DNA from: Cohnella lupini | GTDB taxonomy: Bacteria; Bacillota; Bacilli; Paenibacillales; Paenibacillaceae | DNA: 64,000 bases | Assembly (NCBI RefSeq): GCF_003386205.1 | Contig: NZ_QRDY01000012.1 | Location: forward strand, 86,971 to 150,970 | Reading direction: 5' to 3' | In this document: in pieces, positions 7,033-15,406 of the stretch | How positions within the stretch are numbered: position 1 is the first letter of the stretch | How the letters are laid out: each line of letters starts with the position of its first letter | Program-made: the position numbers and the translations under genes | Notes under the pieces: model-generated | What the model saw: only the letters and a program-made list of their open reading frames with translations | Databases searched by the model: none | Told to the model about the DNA's origin: nothing

Positions 7033-8745
7033 TTATTCGGATCCTGTTTTCTGAGTGATGCGGAAGACGACGAACTCGGCCGGTTTAACCGGCGCTACGC
7101 CGATTACGCAGATAAGGCGACCGTTGTCGATATCGTCTTGCGTCATCGTGCTGCGTCCGATATCGATGTAGAACGCTTCGCCGGCGCTGCTGCCCATCAA
7201 TGCGCCATCGCGCCAGATCCGGGTAAGGAAAGCGTCGATCGTCCGTTGAACGCGAGCCCATAGCTGTTCGTTATTCGGCTCGAACACGACCCAGTTGGTG
7301 CCGCCTTTGATCGATTCTTCCAAGAAGATGAACAAACGGCGTACGTTGACGTACTTCCACAGCGTATTGGAGGAAGCCGTTCTAGCGCCCCATACGCGAA
7401 TGCCTTGTCCCGTGAAAGAACGGATCAAGTTTACGCCCGCAGGATTCAGGATGTCTTGTTCGCCTTTGTTGTATTGAACGTCCAGGCCGACTACGCCGCG
7501 CAACACTTCGTTGGCAGGCGCTTTTTGCACGCCGCGTGAATTGTCGGAACGGGAATAGATCCCCGCGATCGTTCCTGAAGGAGGAACGAAAATGTTTCTC
7601 TTGTCGAGCGGGTCGAACACGGATAACCAAGGATTATAAAGAGCGCAATAGCTGGAATCGAACAGGTTGCGATGAGTCATGACGTCCGCGACTTTCGTCT
7701 TCTCGCGCGGAATATCCAAGATCGCGAACCGGCTTCCCAAGTTCTCGCAATGCGCGACTAGAGACAATTGCACGTTGGCATCCGTAACTCCCGGAATCGC
7801 CATGATGCTTACTACGTCGTTATCGATGAACGCTTGAATTCCCGTACGGCGACCCGGACCGCGATCTTCTCCCATGAAATCGGAAGCCGCGATACCCGAA
7901 ACGGAACCGTCCGTTCCTCCCGCGAGCACGAACTCGACTTTGCCTTCGGTACCGATACCGGCTACCGAATCGAAAGGATGAGTCGCATCCGTCGAAGTGA
8001 CTAATGCCCGAACGTTGACCAAGTTGGAACGTCCCGCCACTTTCTCCACGTATGTCGGCGCTTCAGGGTTAAGGGATACCTTCTCGAAGCTTTCCACTTC
8101 GTCGCTATAGATCACGTGAAGGGAAAACTCGCAAGTGGACAATACTTTTGTCGGTAACAGCGCCTCGTCAACCACATTGCCGGACAATTCGTCCGCAAGC
8201 TCGATTACGTTACCTTGCACGCTGACGATGCGATTGTATTGCGTTTCTCCGCCCGCATTGAATGCAACGACGTCGCCCGCATAGAATCCGCCCGCGTTTT
8301 TCACGCGATAGCGCTTATCCGTAACTTCATAGATTTGAGTCTTTGCTTTGCTTGCATCCGTAATAACGACCTTTACCAAGTTGCCCCATGCTCCGGGATT
8401 CTTGGTCGTGATGCTCAACTTCTCGGAAACCGAACCCACGTTGGTTGCCAATTGCGCATCCGACGGTGCGACGCGCATGACGTAACAACGGGAACCGCCG
8501 TTCGTGAAGAATTGATCTACCGCGTACGCTAGGTAGCGATAACTTCCGAACGCGCTTTCGGACAAGTAAGAACCGAAATTACGTTGAAAATCGGCAGGAC
8601 TAGTAATGAGCAACGGCAATCCTTCAACCGCACCCCGTTGCGCCAGCCCGATGAAACCGGCCGTGCTCGTGCTTACGCCGTCGAGCGGCTTAGAACCGCT
8701 CTCGAATTCCTCTACGTACACCCCAGGCGACAAATACTCTGCCAT
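7033..8745 (-). CDS. CIS contractile sheath protein
   Basis: 570 residues from ATG 8745 (MAEYLSPGVYVEEFESGSKP, the canonical sheath start). An upstream GTG at 8763 overlaps the ribosome site and is not preferred. The N-terminal GVSTSTAGFIGLAQRG and the C-terminal portion (NVRRLFIFLEESIKGGTNWV, FEPNNEQLWARVQRTIDAFL, ...RLICVIGVAPVKPAEFVVFR) are hallmarks of phage tail sheath / Afp2-like proteins. It polymerises around the inner tube and contracts on firing. Only one sheath gene is present here, unlike Afp/PVC, which have three. Confidence 0.95.
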   Translation of the reverse strand: MAEYLSPGVYVEEFESGSKPLDGVSTSTAGFIGLAQRGAVEGLPLLITSPADFQRNFGSYLSESAFGSYRYLAYAVDQFFTNGGSRCYVMRVAPSDAQLATNVGSVSEKLSITTKNPGAWGNLVKVVITDASKAKTQIYEVTDKRYRVKNAGGFYAGDVVAFNAGGETQYNRIVSVQGNVIELADELSGNVVDEALLPTKVLSTCEFSLHVIYSDEVESFEKVSLNPEAPTYVEKVAGRSNLVNVRALVTSTDATHPFDSVAGIGTEGKVEFVLAGGTDGSVSGIAASDFMGEDRGPGRRTGIQAFIDNDVVSIMAIPGVTDANVQLSLVAHCENLGSRFAILDIPREKTKVADVMTHRNLFDSSYCALYNPWLSVFDPLDKRNIFVPPSGTIAGIYSRSDNSRGVQKAPANEVLRGVVGLDVQYNKGEQDILNPAGVNLIRSFTGQGIRVWGARTASSNTLWKYVNVRRLFIFLEESIKGGTNWVVFEPNNEQLWARVQRTIDAFLTRIWRDGALMGSSAGEAFYIDIGRSTMTQDDIDNGRLICVIGVAPVKPAEFVVFRITQKTGSE

Positions 8746-8912
8746 GTTACCCGGTTTCTCCACTCATACGACGCGATGCATGTTTCTTCTAGTTGTTCGT
8801 ATGGGGAAAACCAGTTCCTCCTCTCTATTAATAGGTTTATCAAATCGTCAACCGGAAACGCTTTGCCCTAGAGCATTCCGCCCAATCAACGTCACGCACG
8901 ACTTCATCTTTC

Positions 8913-9710
8913 CTACAGACGGACGGGCTCCATCCGTACCACCCGGCCGCCCTCCGCCGTCCAAACAGCGTTCCAAGTCCGGTCTCCGGCCACGATTTCC
9001 ACGTGAACCGGACATACGGCGGGCAATAGCCCTCTGAAAGGGATGACGGCCATTCCGTTCTTGTCGCTTAAGGTCCGGACGGCAGGCAACAATCTCGTTC
9101 CGCGGTTCCATATCCGGGTAAACGGCCGTTCAAGCACGAGAACGGAAGCGTCGCCTTGCAGATCGGTCATGTAACCCCAATCCATAGCCGTTCCTTCTTT
9201 GTCGCGCAATACGAACGAGTCTCCCGGCATCAGCTTGCCATTACCCGGAGAAATCCGGATACGCAAGCTTTCTCCGTCGGTTTTCTCCTCGGCCAATCTC
9301 CCTCTAACGGCGGCTTCGTCGTCTATGTAAGCCGACAATTGCGCTCCCTGTAGAGGCACGCCTAATCCGTCGCATACTTTGACGGCGAGTCCCGTTGCGG
9401 CCATGGGCGGAACATAAACGCCGTTAGGCATCAAGCTTACGGTGAATATCGGAAGTTCGAGACCCGACTCCGGCAATTCGATTTCTTTGCGGTATTCCAA
9501 ATATGTAGATGATGCGATAACCAAAGTGCAGGTTTTCCCGGGATAGTCCAGGAATGCATAGCTGCCATCCGAAGTCCGAATGGGCTTGCGGTCCGTTTCC
9601 GCGAGCGATACTCGTATGGAGGAAACGCCCGGCGTATAACCCGTCCAAGCATCGACGGGCTTTACGACTAAGGAACAACGGGTAACGAACGTTCTTTCCG
9701 CCCGGATCAA
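8913..9710 (-). CDS. Unrecognised CIS-operon protein, beta-sandwich-like N-terminus
   Basis: 265 residues from a TTG start whose TTGA overlaps the stop of the upstream gene; GGCGGAGG precedes it at short spacing. The first 90 residues (FVTRCSLVVKPVDAWTGYTP, IRVSLAETDRKPIRTSDGSY) look like a carboxypeptidase-regulatory-like or Ig-like beta sandwich. A second, similar segment follows (GLAVKVCDGLGVPLQGAQLS). No catalytic motif or signal peptide is visible. It lies between the Pvc16-like cap gene and the sheath gene, so a role at the cap end or in sheath/tube assembly is likely, but this is inference from position only. Confidence 0.6.
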   Translation of the reverse strand: MIRAERTFVTRCSLVVKPVDAWTGYTPGVSSIRVSLAETDRKPIRTSDGSYAFLDYPGKTCTLVIASSTYLEYRKEIELPESGLELPIFTVSLMPNGVYVPPMAATGLAVKVCDGLGVPLQGAQLSAYIDDEAAVRGRLAEEKTDGESLRIRISPGNGKLMPGDSFVLRDKEGTAMDWGYMTDLQGDASVLVLERPFTRIWNRGTRLLPAVRTLSDKNGMAVIPFRGLLPAVCPVHVEIVAGDRTWNAVWTAEGGRVVRMEPVRL

Positions 9711-10309
9711 GAACCTCCGCCTCCCTTGTCGCGCAACGTGATATTGCGCTCCAGGACGCGCGGTCCAGGCTTCACGCGGTTGGATTCCAGCAAAACCGGT
9801 CCTACGCGGTAAGCGAGCGACAGCTTGTACGGATTATCCCCGAACTGCCATTGCTGCATAAGCTGCTCCGTGCTGAAGTTCTCCGCGGTAACGCGCAATT
9901 CCTCGTTGTTCTCCGCGAGCGTCCCTTCCAAATACGGGCTGCGCAACACGGAGTTGTCGTACAATACTTGCATCGCCTTGCCTAAGACGCGATGCTCGTC
10001 CAAGGTTCGGGTATGCAGATCGGCAGTCGAATGCGCAGTCAGGATAAAATGAAGATCGATCGCAAGCGGGGGATATCTAAGTACGCCGCCTTGAGGCTGC
10101 ATTTCGTTCCGTCTTGCTTCTCCGTTCTCCCGAATGCTACCCAGGTAGAGAGAGAGAACAAAGTCGCCCTTGTCGACTGGAGAGGCCATGCCGATCAAGT
10201 CCGGTCGAGGCACGGGATCCGGAGACAGCTGCTCCCGAAGCAGCTTCAACAGGCTGGAGCCGACATCCGCGATAACGGTATATCCTCCGATGAGAGCTCC
10301 TCCTTCCAC
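9707..10309 (-). CDS. CIS cap/terminator protein, Pvc16 N-terminal (DUF4255) family; start uncertain
   Basis: About 190-200 residues with the DUF4255/Pvc16_N pattern: VIADVGSSLLKLLREQL, VLSLYLGSIRENGEARRNE, YPPLAIDLHFILTAHS, LDEHRVLGKAMQVLYDN. Afp16/Pvc16 forms the cap that ends tube growth. The listed start is a GTG at 10309, but that codon overlaps a GGAAGGAGG sequence. Family members start MIADV; the matching codon here is GTT at 10276, 7 nt after a second GGAGG. The gene ends Gly-Gly-Gly-Gly-Ser and overlaps the next gene's start by 4 nt. Confidence 0.8.
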   Translation of the reverse strand: MEGGALIGGYTVIADVGSSLLKLLREQLSPDPVPRPDLIGMASPVDKGDFVLSLYLGSIRENGEARRNEMQPQGGVLRYPPLAIDLHFILTAHSTADLHTRTLDEHRVLGKAMQVLYDNSVLRSPYLEGTLAENNEELRVTAENFSTEQLMQQWQFGDNPYKLSLAYRVGPVLLESNRVKPGPRVLERNITLRDKGGGGS

Positions 10310-10384
10310 GATCCAACAAAAACCGATAGGTTCTTGAAAAATTCGCCAAGATAAACCTATTATAACTGTAAAAAATCTGGCTGA

Positions 10385-12622
10385 CTATCCAAATGTTTCG
10401 TTGAATTCGTCAAAATACGGGGCGAATGTTTCTTTAACGAGAATTTTCCCCATTTTTCTTAATTCCTGCCTTGCGGCCCGCACGAAATGTTCCATTCCGA
10501 TCGGCTTGCCGTCCGTCGCCGCCAGGAATGCGGCAGCTAGAACTATGTTCTTGATATACCCGCCGGAAACGTCCAACCGGGCTGCCAAGAACGCCAGATC
10601 CAAGCCTTCCGACAGCGGAGCCTTGGAAGGAAGGTGAGCGCGGAAGATGAGCTCTCTCTCCGCGGGTCCGGGAAACGGAAATTTGACGACGAAGCTCATT
10701 CTTCGGATCAATGCCTCGTCCATGTTCTGAAGCAGGTTGGTAGCTAGAATGGTCACGCCATCATAGGCTTCGATCCGCTGGAGCAAATAGGCCGCTTCTA
10801 TGTTGGCGTATTTGTCGTGCGCGTCCTTCACTTCCGTGCGTTTGCCGAAGAGCGCGTCTCCCTCGTCGAAAAATAGAATCGCGCCGCTGTTCTCCGCTTC
10901 CGAGAACAGCTCGCTTAGCCTTTGTTCCGTTTCGCCGATATATTTGCTCACGATCCGGGATAGATCTATCCGATACAGCTCCAAGCCGAGTTCTCCGGCA
11001 ATGACTTCCGCCGCCATCGTCTTTCCCGTACCGGGCGGACCCGAGAAAAGCATGCTCAATCCCTTACCGTAAGGCAGCTTCTGGCCGAAGCCCCACCGTT
11101 CGTACACCGTCTCGCGATGCTGAAACCTATTGCACGCTTCTTTAATGAGAGAATAAGGTTCTTCCGCAAGGACCAGGTCTTCCCATGACCTCGCGGGAAC
11201 GATGCGGTCCGCCAATTGAGCTAGACGGTGCCTGAATTGTCCCCGGCTCGCTGTTTCCAAGTCTTCCTTTGTTGGATAGCGGTCTCCGCGGCTTGTCGCC
11301 AATGCCATCGCCTGTCTCCATGCGCTCTCGATCTGCCCCGGCGTAAACCGGTACTTGTCCGCGAGCTGCTGTCTCGTCGATTCCTGAACATCCCCTTCCG
11401 ATTCCAGCGCTTCCGCCGTCCAGAAAGCCGCCCGTATCGACGCGTCGGGTATGCCGACCTCTCCGTAGATCCACCCCGCGCGCGCGGGCAACGGCAATTC
11501 GGACGATTGCCGCTTGACGTTGGAAGTCCAGCAGACGATCGGCCTGCGGGAAAATCGGACATACTCGTTCAACGCTTCATGCCATAACTCGAGATGGGGC
11601 ACGGCGGAGCCGGCGACGGCGTGTTCCTCGGTCAAGCAGATGACGGCGTCCGTGAGAACGGCTTCCCTTACGATCCGGGACATCGCGATTACGGCGCGCT
11701 CCGAATCCGACGGCAGCCCTCTAAGAAGCACGTTCAGAAGCCGCTGTTCTCTAGAACTGGCTAGATGTCTAAGACGCAATCGCTTCCCGCCGCCGACCGG
11801 ACCGGATAAATGAACGAAGGGGACGCTTGCCGATTCGACGGAAGGGTAATCCGCCAAGCCTTGGAGCGACCGATAGACCGGGTCGTCCCATACGAGGACG
11901 GGAAGATCCGAAAGCTCCTGCGGCTCGCACGCGGTCACGATTCCTTGCAGCCGGGCATCCAACTCTTCCGTCTGCATGAGGAAACTAACGGACCTCTCAT
12001 CCAATCTCAATGCCGTCTTTAACTTGGGCCGAACCGAAGCGCCTGCCGGAACGTTATCGTAGGGATCTGGCGACTCCAACAAAATGCTGCGAAGAGATCC
12101 GCCTCCGCTCAATAACCGTCTTGCCTTAGACCGCTCCCCGGCCGCATCGCAAAGAAGCCGATACGCCAAATCCGGCGTCGGCGCCCTGCACGTCACGTCA
12201 TCGTTGAAATACGCTAGCCATTTCTCGTATTTCCGGCTGTGTTCCGCCGCCAGGCAGAGAACAATGAATCGGCGTTCCCAAACCGTCAACCGAAGCCGGG
12301 AACAGAGCTGGGACAACGGCAAACCGATGCCTGCTTCGAACGAGGCTTCCGCGGAAGCGGCAATGTCCTTCTCGTAAGCCCGTCTTTCGTCAATATACCG
12401 TTGCCAGACTTCAATCGTTCCCGTATTCTCCCCGTCGGGATCCGGATCCGATTCCCTAAGTTCGTCTGCCGTCACGACTAGCCCTCTGGAACCTAACAGA
12501 GGATTGGCATGCGGATTTCCGCCGCCGATATCAAGCAGTGCGCGAAACCCTGCTTCCAACCACCCGAGCTCGTCCTCCAGATGCTCTTGTCCATTTCGAT
12601 AGGGCTCTGGATGCACCAACAC
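10385..12622 (-). CDS. CIS-associated AAA+ ATPase (Afp15/Pvc15-like)
   Basis: 745 residues from a GTG with AGAGGAG nine nt upstream. The C-terminal third holds a classical AAA+ module: Walker A GPPGTGKT near residue 528, Walker B ILFFDEGDALFG near 584, sensor TILATNLLQNMDEALIRRMS, then an alpha-helical lid (SGGYIKNIVLAAAFLA). The first 500 residues are a long variable region typical of Afp15 homologues, with a degenerate second ATPase-like segment. Afp15 proteins are needed for assembly of some CIS. Here it is the first gene of the operon, unlike Afp/PVC where it is near the 3' end. Confidence 0.88.
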   Translation of the reverse strand: MLVHPEPYRNGQEHLEDELGWLEAGFRALLDIGGGNPHANPLLGSRGLVVTADELRESDPDPDGENTGTIEVWQRYIDERRAYEKDIAASAEASFEAGIGLPLSQLCSRLRLTVWERRFIVLCLAAEHSRKYEKWLAYFNDDVTCRAPTPDLAYRLLCDAAGERSKARRLLSGGGSLRSILLESPDPYDNVPAGASVRPKLKTALRLDERSVSFLMQTEELDARLQGIVTACEPQELSDLPVLVWDDPVYRSLQGLADYPSVESASVPFVHLSGPVGGGKRLRLRHLASSREQRLLNVLLRGLPSDSERAVIAMSRIVREAVLTDAVICLTEEHAVAGSAVPHLELWHEALNEYVRFSRRPIVCWTSNVKRQSSELPLPARAGWIYGEVGIPDASIRAAFWTAEALESEGDVQESTRQQLADKYRFTPGQIESAWRQAMALATSRGDRYPTKEDLETASRGQFRHRLAQLADRIVPARSWEDLVLAEEPYSLIKEACNRFQHRETVYERWGFGQKLPYGKGLSMLFSGPPGTGKTMAAEVIAGELGLELYRIDLSRIVSKYIGETEQRLSELFSEAENSGAILFFDEGDALFGKRTEVKDAHDKYANIEAAYLLQRIEAYDGVTILATNLLQNMDEALIRRMSFVVKFPFPGPAERELIFRAHLPSKAPLSEGLDLAFLAARLDVSGGYIKNIVLAAAFLAATDGKPIGMEHFVRAARQELRKMGKILVKETFAPYFDEFNETFG

Positions 12623-12689
12623 AACACATCTCCTCTTCCTATGATTTCAGCTACTTCGCACAACGGAAAACGTTCCTTGTACTCACGAC

Positions 12690-12750
12690 GCCCCACCACA
12701 TTAAGGCGGCACCGAAGGTACTAGCCGTGATGCGGTTAGGTGGTGCGGGT
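12690..12750 (-). ncRNA. Structured leader candidate upstream of the CIS operon
   Basis: Read on the minus strand, the leader about 70 nt before the ATPase start has outer arms CACCAC and GTGGTG about 40 nt apart, an inner CGGC/GCCG pair and short CCTTCGG loop sequence, giving a branched fold. The surrounding 250 bp holds no gene. I saw no riboswitch class I could name, nor an obvious sigma-A promoter. A long-range or protein-bound leader is possible. Confidence 0.35.
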
Positions 12751-12871
12751 GTGTCCGGCTGAATCTGCTTCCTTGCTACTGCCAATTACTCCCCTAATCT
12801 TCTTCTAACTCCGTCCGGACCGAAGGGCGAATGCCCCGAAACGTGAATATGGTTTATACGCTGTAAATGTC

Positions 12872-13204
12872 TTATTCACTTTTTGTTATTTGATTCAACG
12901 TAATTCCCAATTCTCTTAAAAATCCCTCTGCTCTTGTCAAAAACTCTCTAACAATTGGGCTTATTTCAAATTTTGAATAGAGTACTATTTCAATTTTTTT
13001 ATCACAAGCATCTGGATAATCTTCATAGATTTGTCCACTTTTAACGAATTCAATATAAGTATTTAATTTTTCTTGAAGTAGAAGTAAATGATTATATTCT
13101 TCAGCTTCTGTCCAACCTAGATGGTCAGAGATACTAAGATAAACTTTATTTTCATTCCGGTCAGTTCCAATAAAATCAACTACATTACTTTCACTAATAG
13201 ACAA
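12872..13204 (-). CDS. DUF6572-type small protein, AT-rich
   Basis: 110 residues: SNVVDFIGTDRNENKVYLSI, SDHLGWTEAEEYNHLLLLQE, KLNTYIEFVKSGQIYEDYPD. This pattern (VDFIG.D...v.L.IsDHL.W...EH..LLQeK.N.Y..FieSGqi) is the DUF6572 family as I remember it. Such proteins are short, cytosolic and common in Bacillales, sometimes beside toxin genes, but no toxin is next to it here. Base composition is clearly more AT-rich than the CIS and regulatory genes around it, and it is flanked on one side by a dispersed repeat, which suggests acquisition. Function unknown. Confidence 0.65.
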   Translation of the reverse strand: MSISESNVVDFIGTDRNENKVYLSISDHLGWTEAEEYNHLLLLQEKLNTYIEFVKSGQIYEDYPDACDKKIEIVLYSKFEISPIVREFLTRAEGFLRELGITLNQITKSE

Positions 13205-13251
13205 TTTATTCGTTCCCCAATCTATTATCCCGCACCCACGACCACATTAAC

Positions 13252-13592
13252 GGAACCTGGTTCCACTATTTCGCCGATTCTCGCTTTCAAGGTCCTATTA
13301 AAGGACCCGGTTGTTACTACTCGGGTCTATAAAAAGAAGCTCTCTTGGGTACATATCCAATAGCGATGTTAATCCATGTAATTTCAATGCATGATCAAAA
13401 TATAAGCTGGATAAGGATGTTTAATATCGCTATTATTCTAAAATTATGGTATTCCTTCCGAAAATTCGATCAATAGCGATGTTCTTCATCCTACTTTGTA
13501 TTCAATATGGCTTCTTGGCTTGAATAATGATGATTACCATCGTACTGGATAGCGGGTACCTAAGTAGTAACAACCCGGTTCCGCTATCCCGC
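13252..13592. repeat. Dispersed intergenic repeat, copy 1 (AATAGCGAT type) with flanking hairpins
   Basis: A 421-bp gap without a gene. AATAGCGATGTTAA at 13359 and TTAATATCGCTATT at 13421 form a stem with 13 of 14 pairs, and CAATAGCGATGTT recurs at 13471. The segment from about 13355 to 13545 is matched, inverted and diverged, at 63520-63712. The unit is bracketed by inverted copies of GGTTGTTACTACT (13309 and the complement near 13562). GGATAGCGG/CCGCTATCC closes a hairpin at 13549-13591. To the left, GGAACCTGGTT and GGACCCGGTT lie 51 bp apart (13252 and 13303). Confidence 0.8.
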
Positions 13593-13626
13593 CAGCTAGA
13601 AAACCACCATTCTTACTACGCCAGCC

Positions 13627-14991
13627 CTACCGCCGTAATAACGTCAATACCGCGATATCATCGGACTGCGGAGCTCCATCGGCGAACATGAATACGTGCA
13701 TCAGCAAGGCGTCGATGATCTCGGCGCTCGACATCCCGGGAGTCATCTCGAGAAACTGGTGCAAGCGCGCCGGGGAATACTGCTCCTGTGCCGCGTTCTC
13801 GGCTTCCGTAATTCCGTCCGTATAGAGCAGCAACCGGTCTCCGTGCTCCAGCGTCAAATATCCGTCGTGGTACACGGCGTCTTCCATCGCTGCAAGCGGC
13901 AAGCTTTTTTTCAACTTCACCGCTTCGATATTCCCGCCGGCCCGAACGACGTAAGGCGTGCAATGCCCGCCTTCGCTCATAACGACCTCGCCCGTCGAGC
14001 ATGTGAATACTCCGCAGACGATCGTCGCGAAAACCAGTGGATTATCGCGGGCCAGTTCCCCGTTAACCATCGTCAATAACTCGCCCGGAGATAAGCCGGG
14101 ATTCATCTTGCCCTTGAGAAGCGTTAGCGTCACCGCCATGAACAACGCGGCCGGAATTCCCTTGTCTGACACGTCACCCAAAGCGAAGAACAGATGATCG
14201 TCGTCGATCTTGAAGAAGTTGTAGAAATCTCCGCCGACTTCCTTGGCGGATTTGAGCAAGGCGCATACGTCGTACGGCTCTTGCGAGGACGGCATCGTCC
14301 TCGGCAAGAAGCTCATCTGGATCGTACCGGCGATCTGCAGTTCGCTCTCCAATCGCTCCTTGATAGCCGTCGTCGTCTTAAGCGCTTCCAGCGATTGCTC
14401 CACCTGCTCGTAGAGCCGCGCGTTCTCCAACGCCACTGCCATCGGCTGAGCTACGTGCTCCAGCAACACGCGATCCCGCTTCGTGAACGGCCGCGAACCG
14501 TTCTTATTGATGACTTGAAGTACTCCTTCGACGCGATCCCTGTTCGTGATGGGCACGGTCAACAGGTTTCGGGTCACGAACCCGGTACGTTCGGCTACCC
14601 GGTTCGACCATCTCGGATCGCCCTTCGTATCGTTCACGATAACGCTTTGTCCGCTTTGCGCTACGTAGCCGGCGATTCCTTCACCCGCCTTCAGCCTGAT
14701 TTCCCGAACTTCCTCTCCTTTGTCACCCTGGGCAAGCTCGAAGAAGAGCTCGTCCGTTACCGGATCGACTAGCAGAACGGAAGCCGCTTCGACCGGAAGC
14801 ACTCGCTTGGCGGTATTCATTATAAGCTCCATCTGTTCCCGGCGCTTCAAAGTCGAATTCAGCTGCATGCTGATGTCGAACAATACTTTAGAGCGACGCG
14901 CACGACCGCGCAAAATCAAACCCATCGCTCCCAATCCGAGAATTCCCCCAACCGCCAAGCCTATAGACAAGTCGATCCACTGCCCGTTCAC
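13627..14991 (-). CDS. GAF-SpoIIE/PP2C phosphatase of a partner-switching module (RsbU/BtrU-like)
   Basis: 454 residues. One N-terminal membrane segment (LSIGLAVGGILGLGAMGLIL), a GAF domain at about 45-195 (LPVEAASVLLVDP, AGEGIAGYVAQSGQSVIVND), a coiled-coil linker, then a PP2C-type SpoIIE domain at about 245-454 with metal-binding motifs GGDFYNFF, GDVSDKGIPAALFM and SDDIAVL. Such enzymes dephosphorylate a STAS anti-anti-sigma protein in response to a signal sensed by the GAF domain. It is the third gene of a run kinase - STAS - phosphatase on the minus strand, immediately upstream of the CIS region. Confidence 0.93.
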   Translation of the reverse strand: MNGQWIDLSIGLAVGGILGLGAMGLILRGRARRSKVLFDISMQLNSTLKRREQMELIMNTAKRVLPVEAASVLLVDPVTDELFFELAQGDKGEEVREIRLKAGEGIAGYVAQSGQSVIVNDTKGDPRWSNRVAERTGFVTRNLLTVPITNRDRVEGVLQVINKNGSRPFTKRDRVLLEHVAQPMAVALENARLYEQVEQSLEALKTTTAIKERLESELQIAGTIQMSFLPRTMPSSQEPYDVCALLKSAKEVGGDFYNFFKIDDDHLFFALGDVSDKGIPAALFMAVTLTLLKGKMNPGLSPGELLTMVNGELARDNPLVFATIVCGVFTCSTGEVVMSEGGHCTPYVVRAGGNIEAVKLKKSLPLAAMEDAVYHDGYLTLEHGDRLLLYTDGITEAENAAQEQYSPARLHQFLEMTPGMSSAEIIDALLMHVFMFADGAPQSDDIAVLTLLRR

Positions 14992-15046
14992 GGGCCATCA
15001 CCTACCTTTGCACTCGGGCCTAAAGCTGTCTTTATGAACCTTTGTA

Positions 15047-15385
15047 TTACGAGACTACTAGCGTCAAGGCTTCTTCAGTGGAAGCCGCCGTTTCCAAAAT
15101 GCTCAAGAATCCCGACATTTCGAACACGTCGCGCACTTGATCGCTCATATTCGCGCATATCAAACGTCCTTGCAGGCTTCTGATTTTTTTCGCCGCCACC
15201 AACACGACCCGCAAGCCCGCGCTGCTTATGTATTGCATATTCTCGAAATCGAAGACGAACCGGGTATGGCCTTCTCCGGCCAACGCGATGAAAGCCGCCT
15301 CTGCCGCTTGCGCATGATGCCCGTCCAAGCGTCCCTCTATGCTCATTACCGTAGCGCCGTCGCGCTGCGTGGTTACGATGTTCAT
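15047..15385 (-). CDS. STAS-domain anti-anti-sigma factor (RsbV/BtrV-like)
   Basis: 112 residues, a single STAS domain of standard length. The phosphorylation loop FENMQYISSAGLRVVLVAAK contains the conserved Ser-Ser-Ala-Gly-Leu-Arg motif, in which the second serine is the usual phosphorylation site. When unphosphorylated such proteins bind the partner kinase and release its target. It lies between the HATPase kinase gene and the phosphatase gene, which make a self-contained switch. The regulated partner (sigma factor or other) is not next to it. Confidence 0.93.
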   Translation of the reverse strand: MNIVTTQRDGATVMSIEGRLDGHHAQAAEAAFIALAGEGHTRFVFDFENMQYISSAGLRVVLVAAKKIRSLQGRLICANMSDQVRDVFEMSGFLSILETAASTEEALTLVVS

Positions 15386-15406
15386 CTTTTGTTTCCTCCT
15401 AATGCG

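Noticed and set aside
13549..13591. Hairpin as terminator for the phosphatase gene
   Set aside because: The stem is strong, but no T-run follows on the minus strand and it appears to be part of the dispersed repeat.
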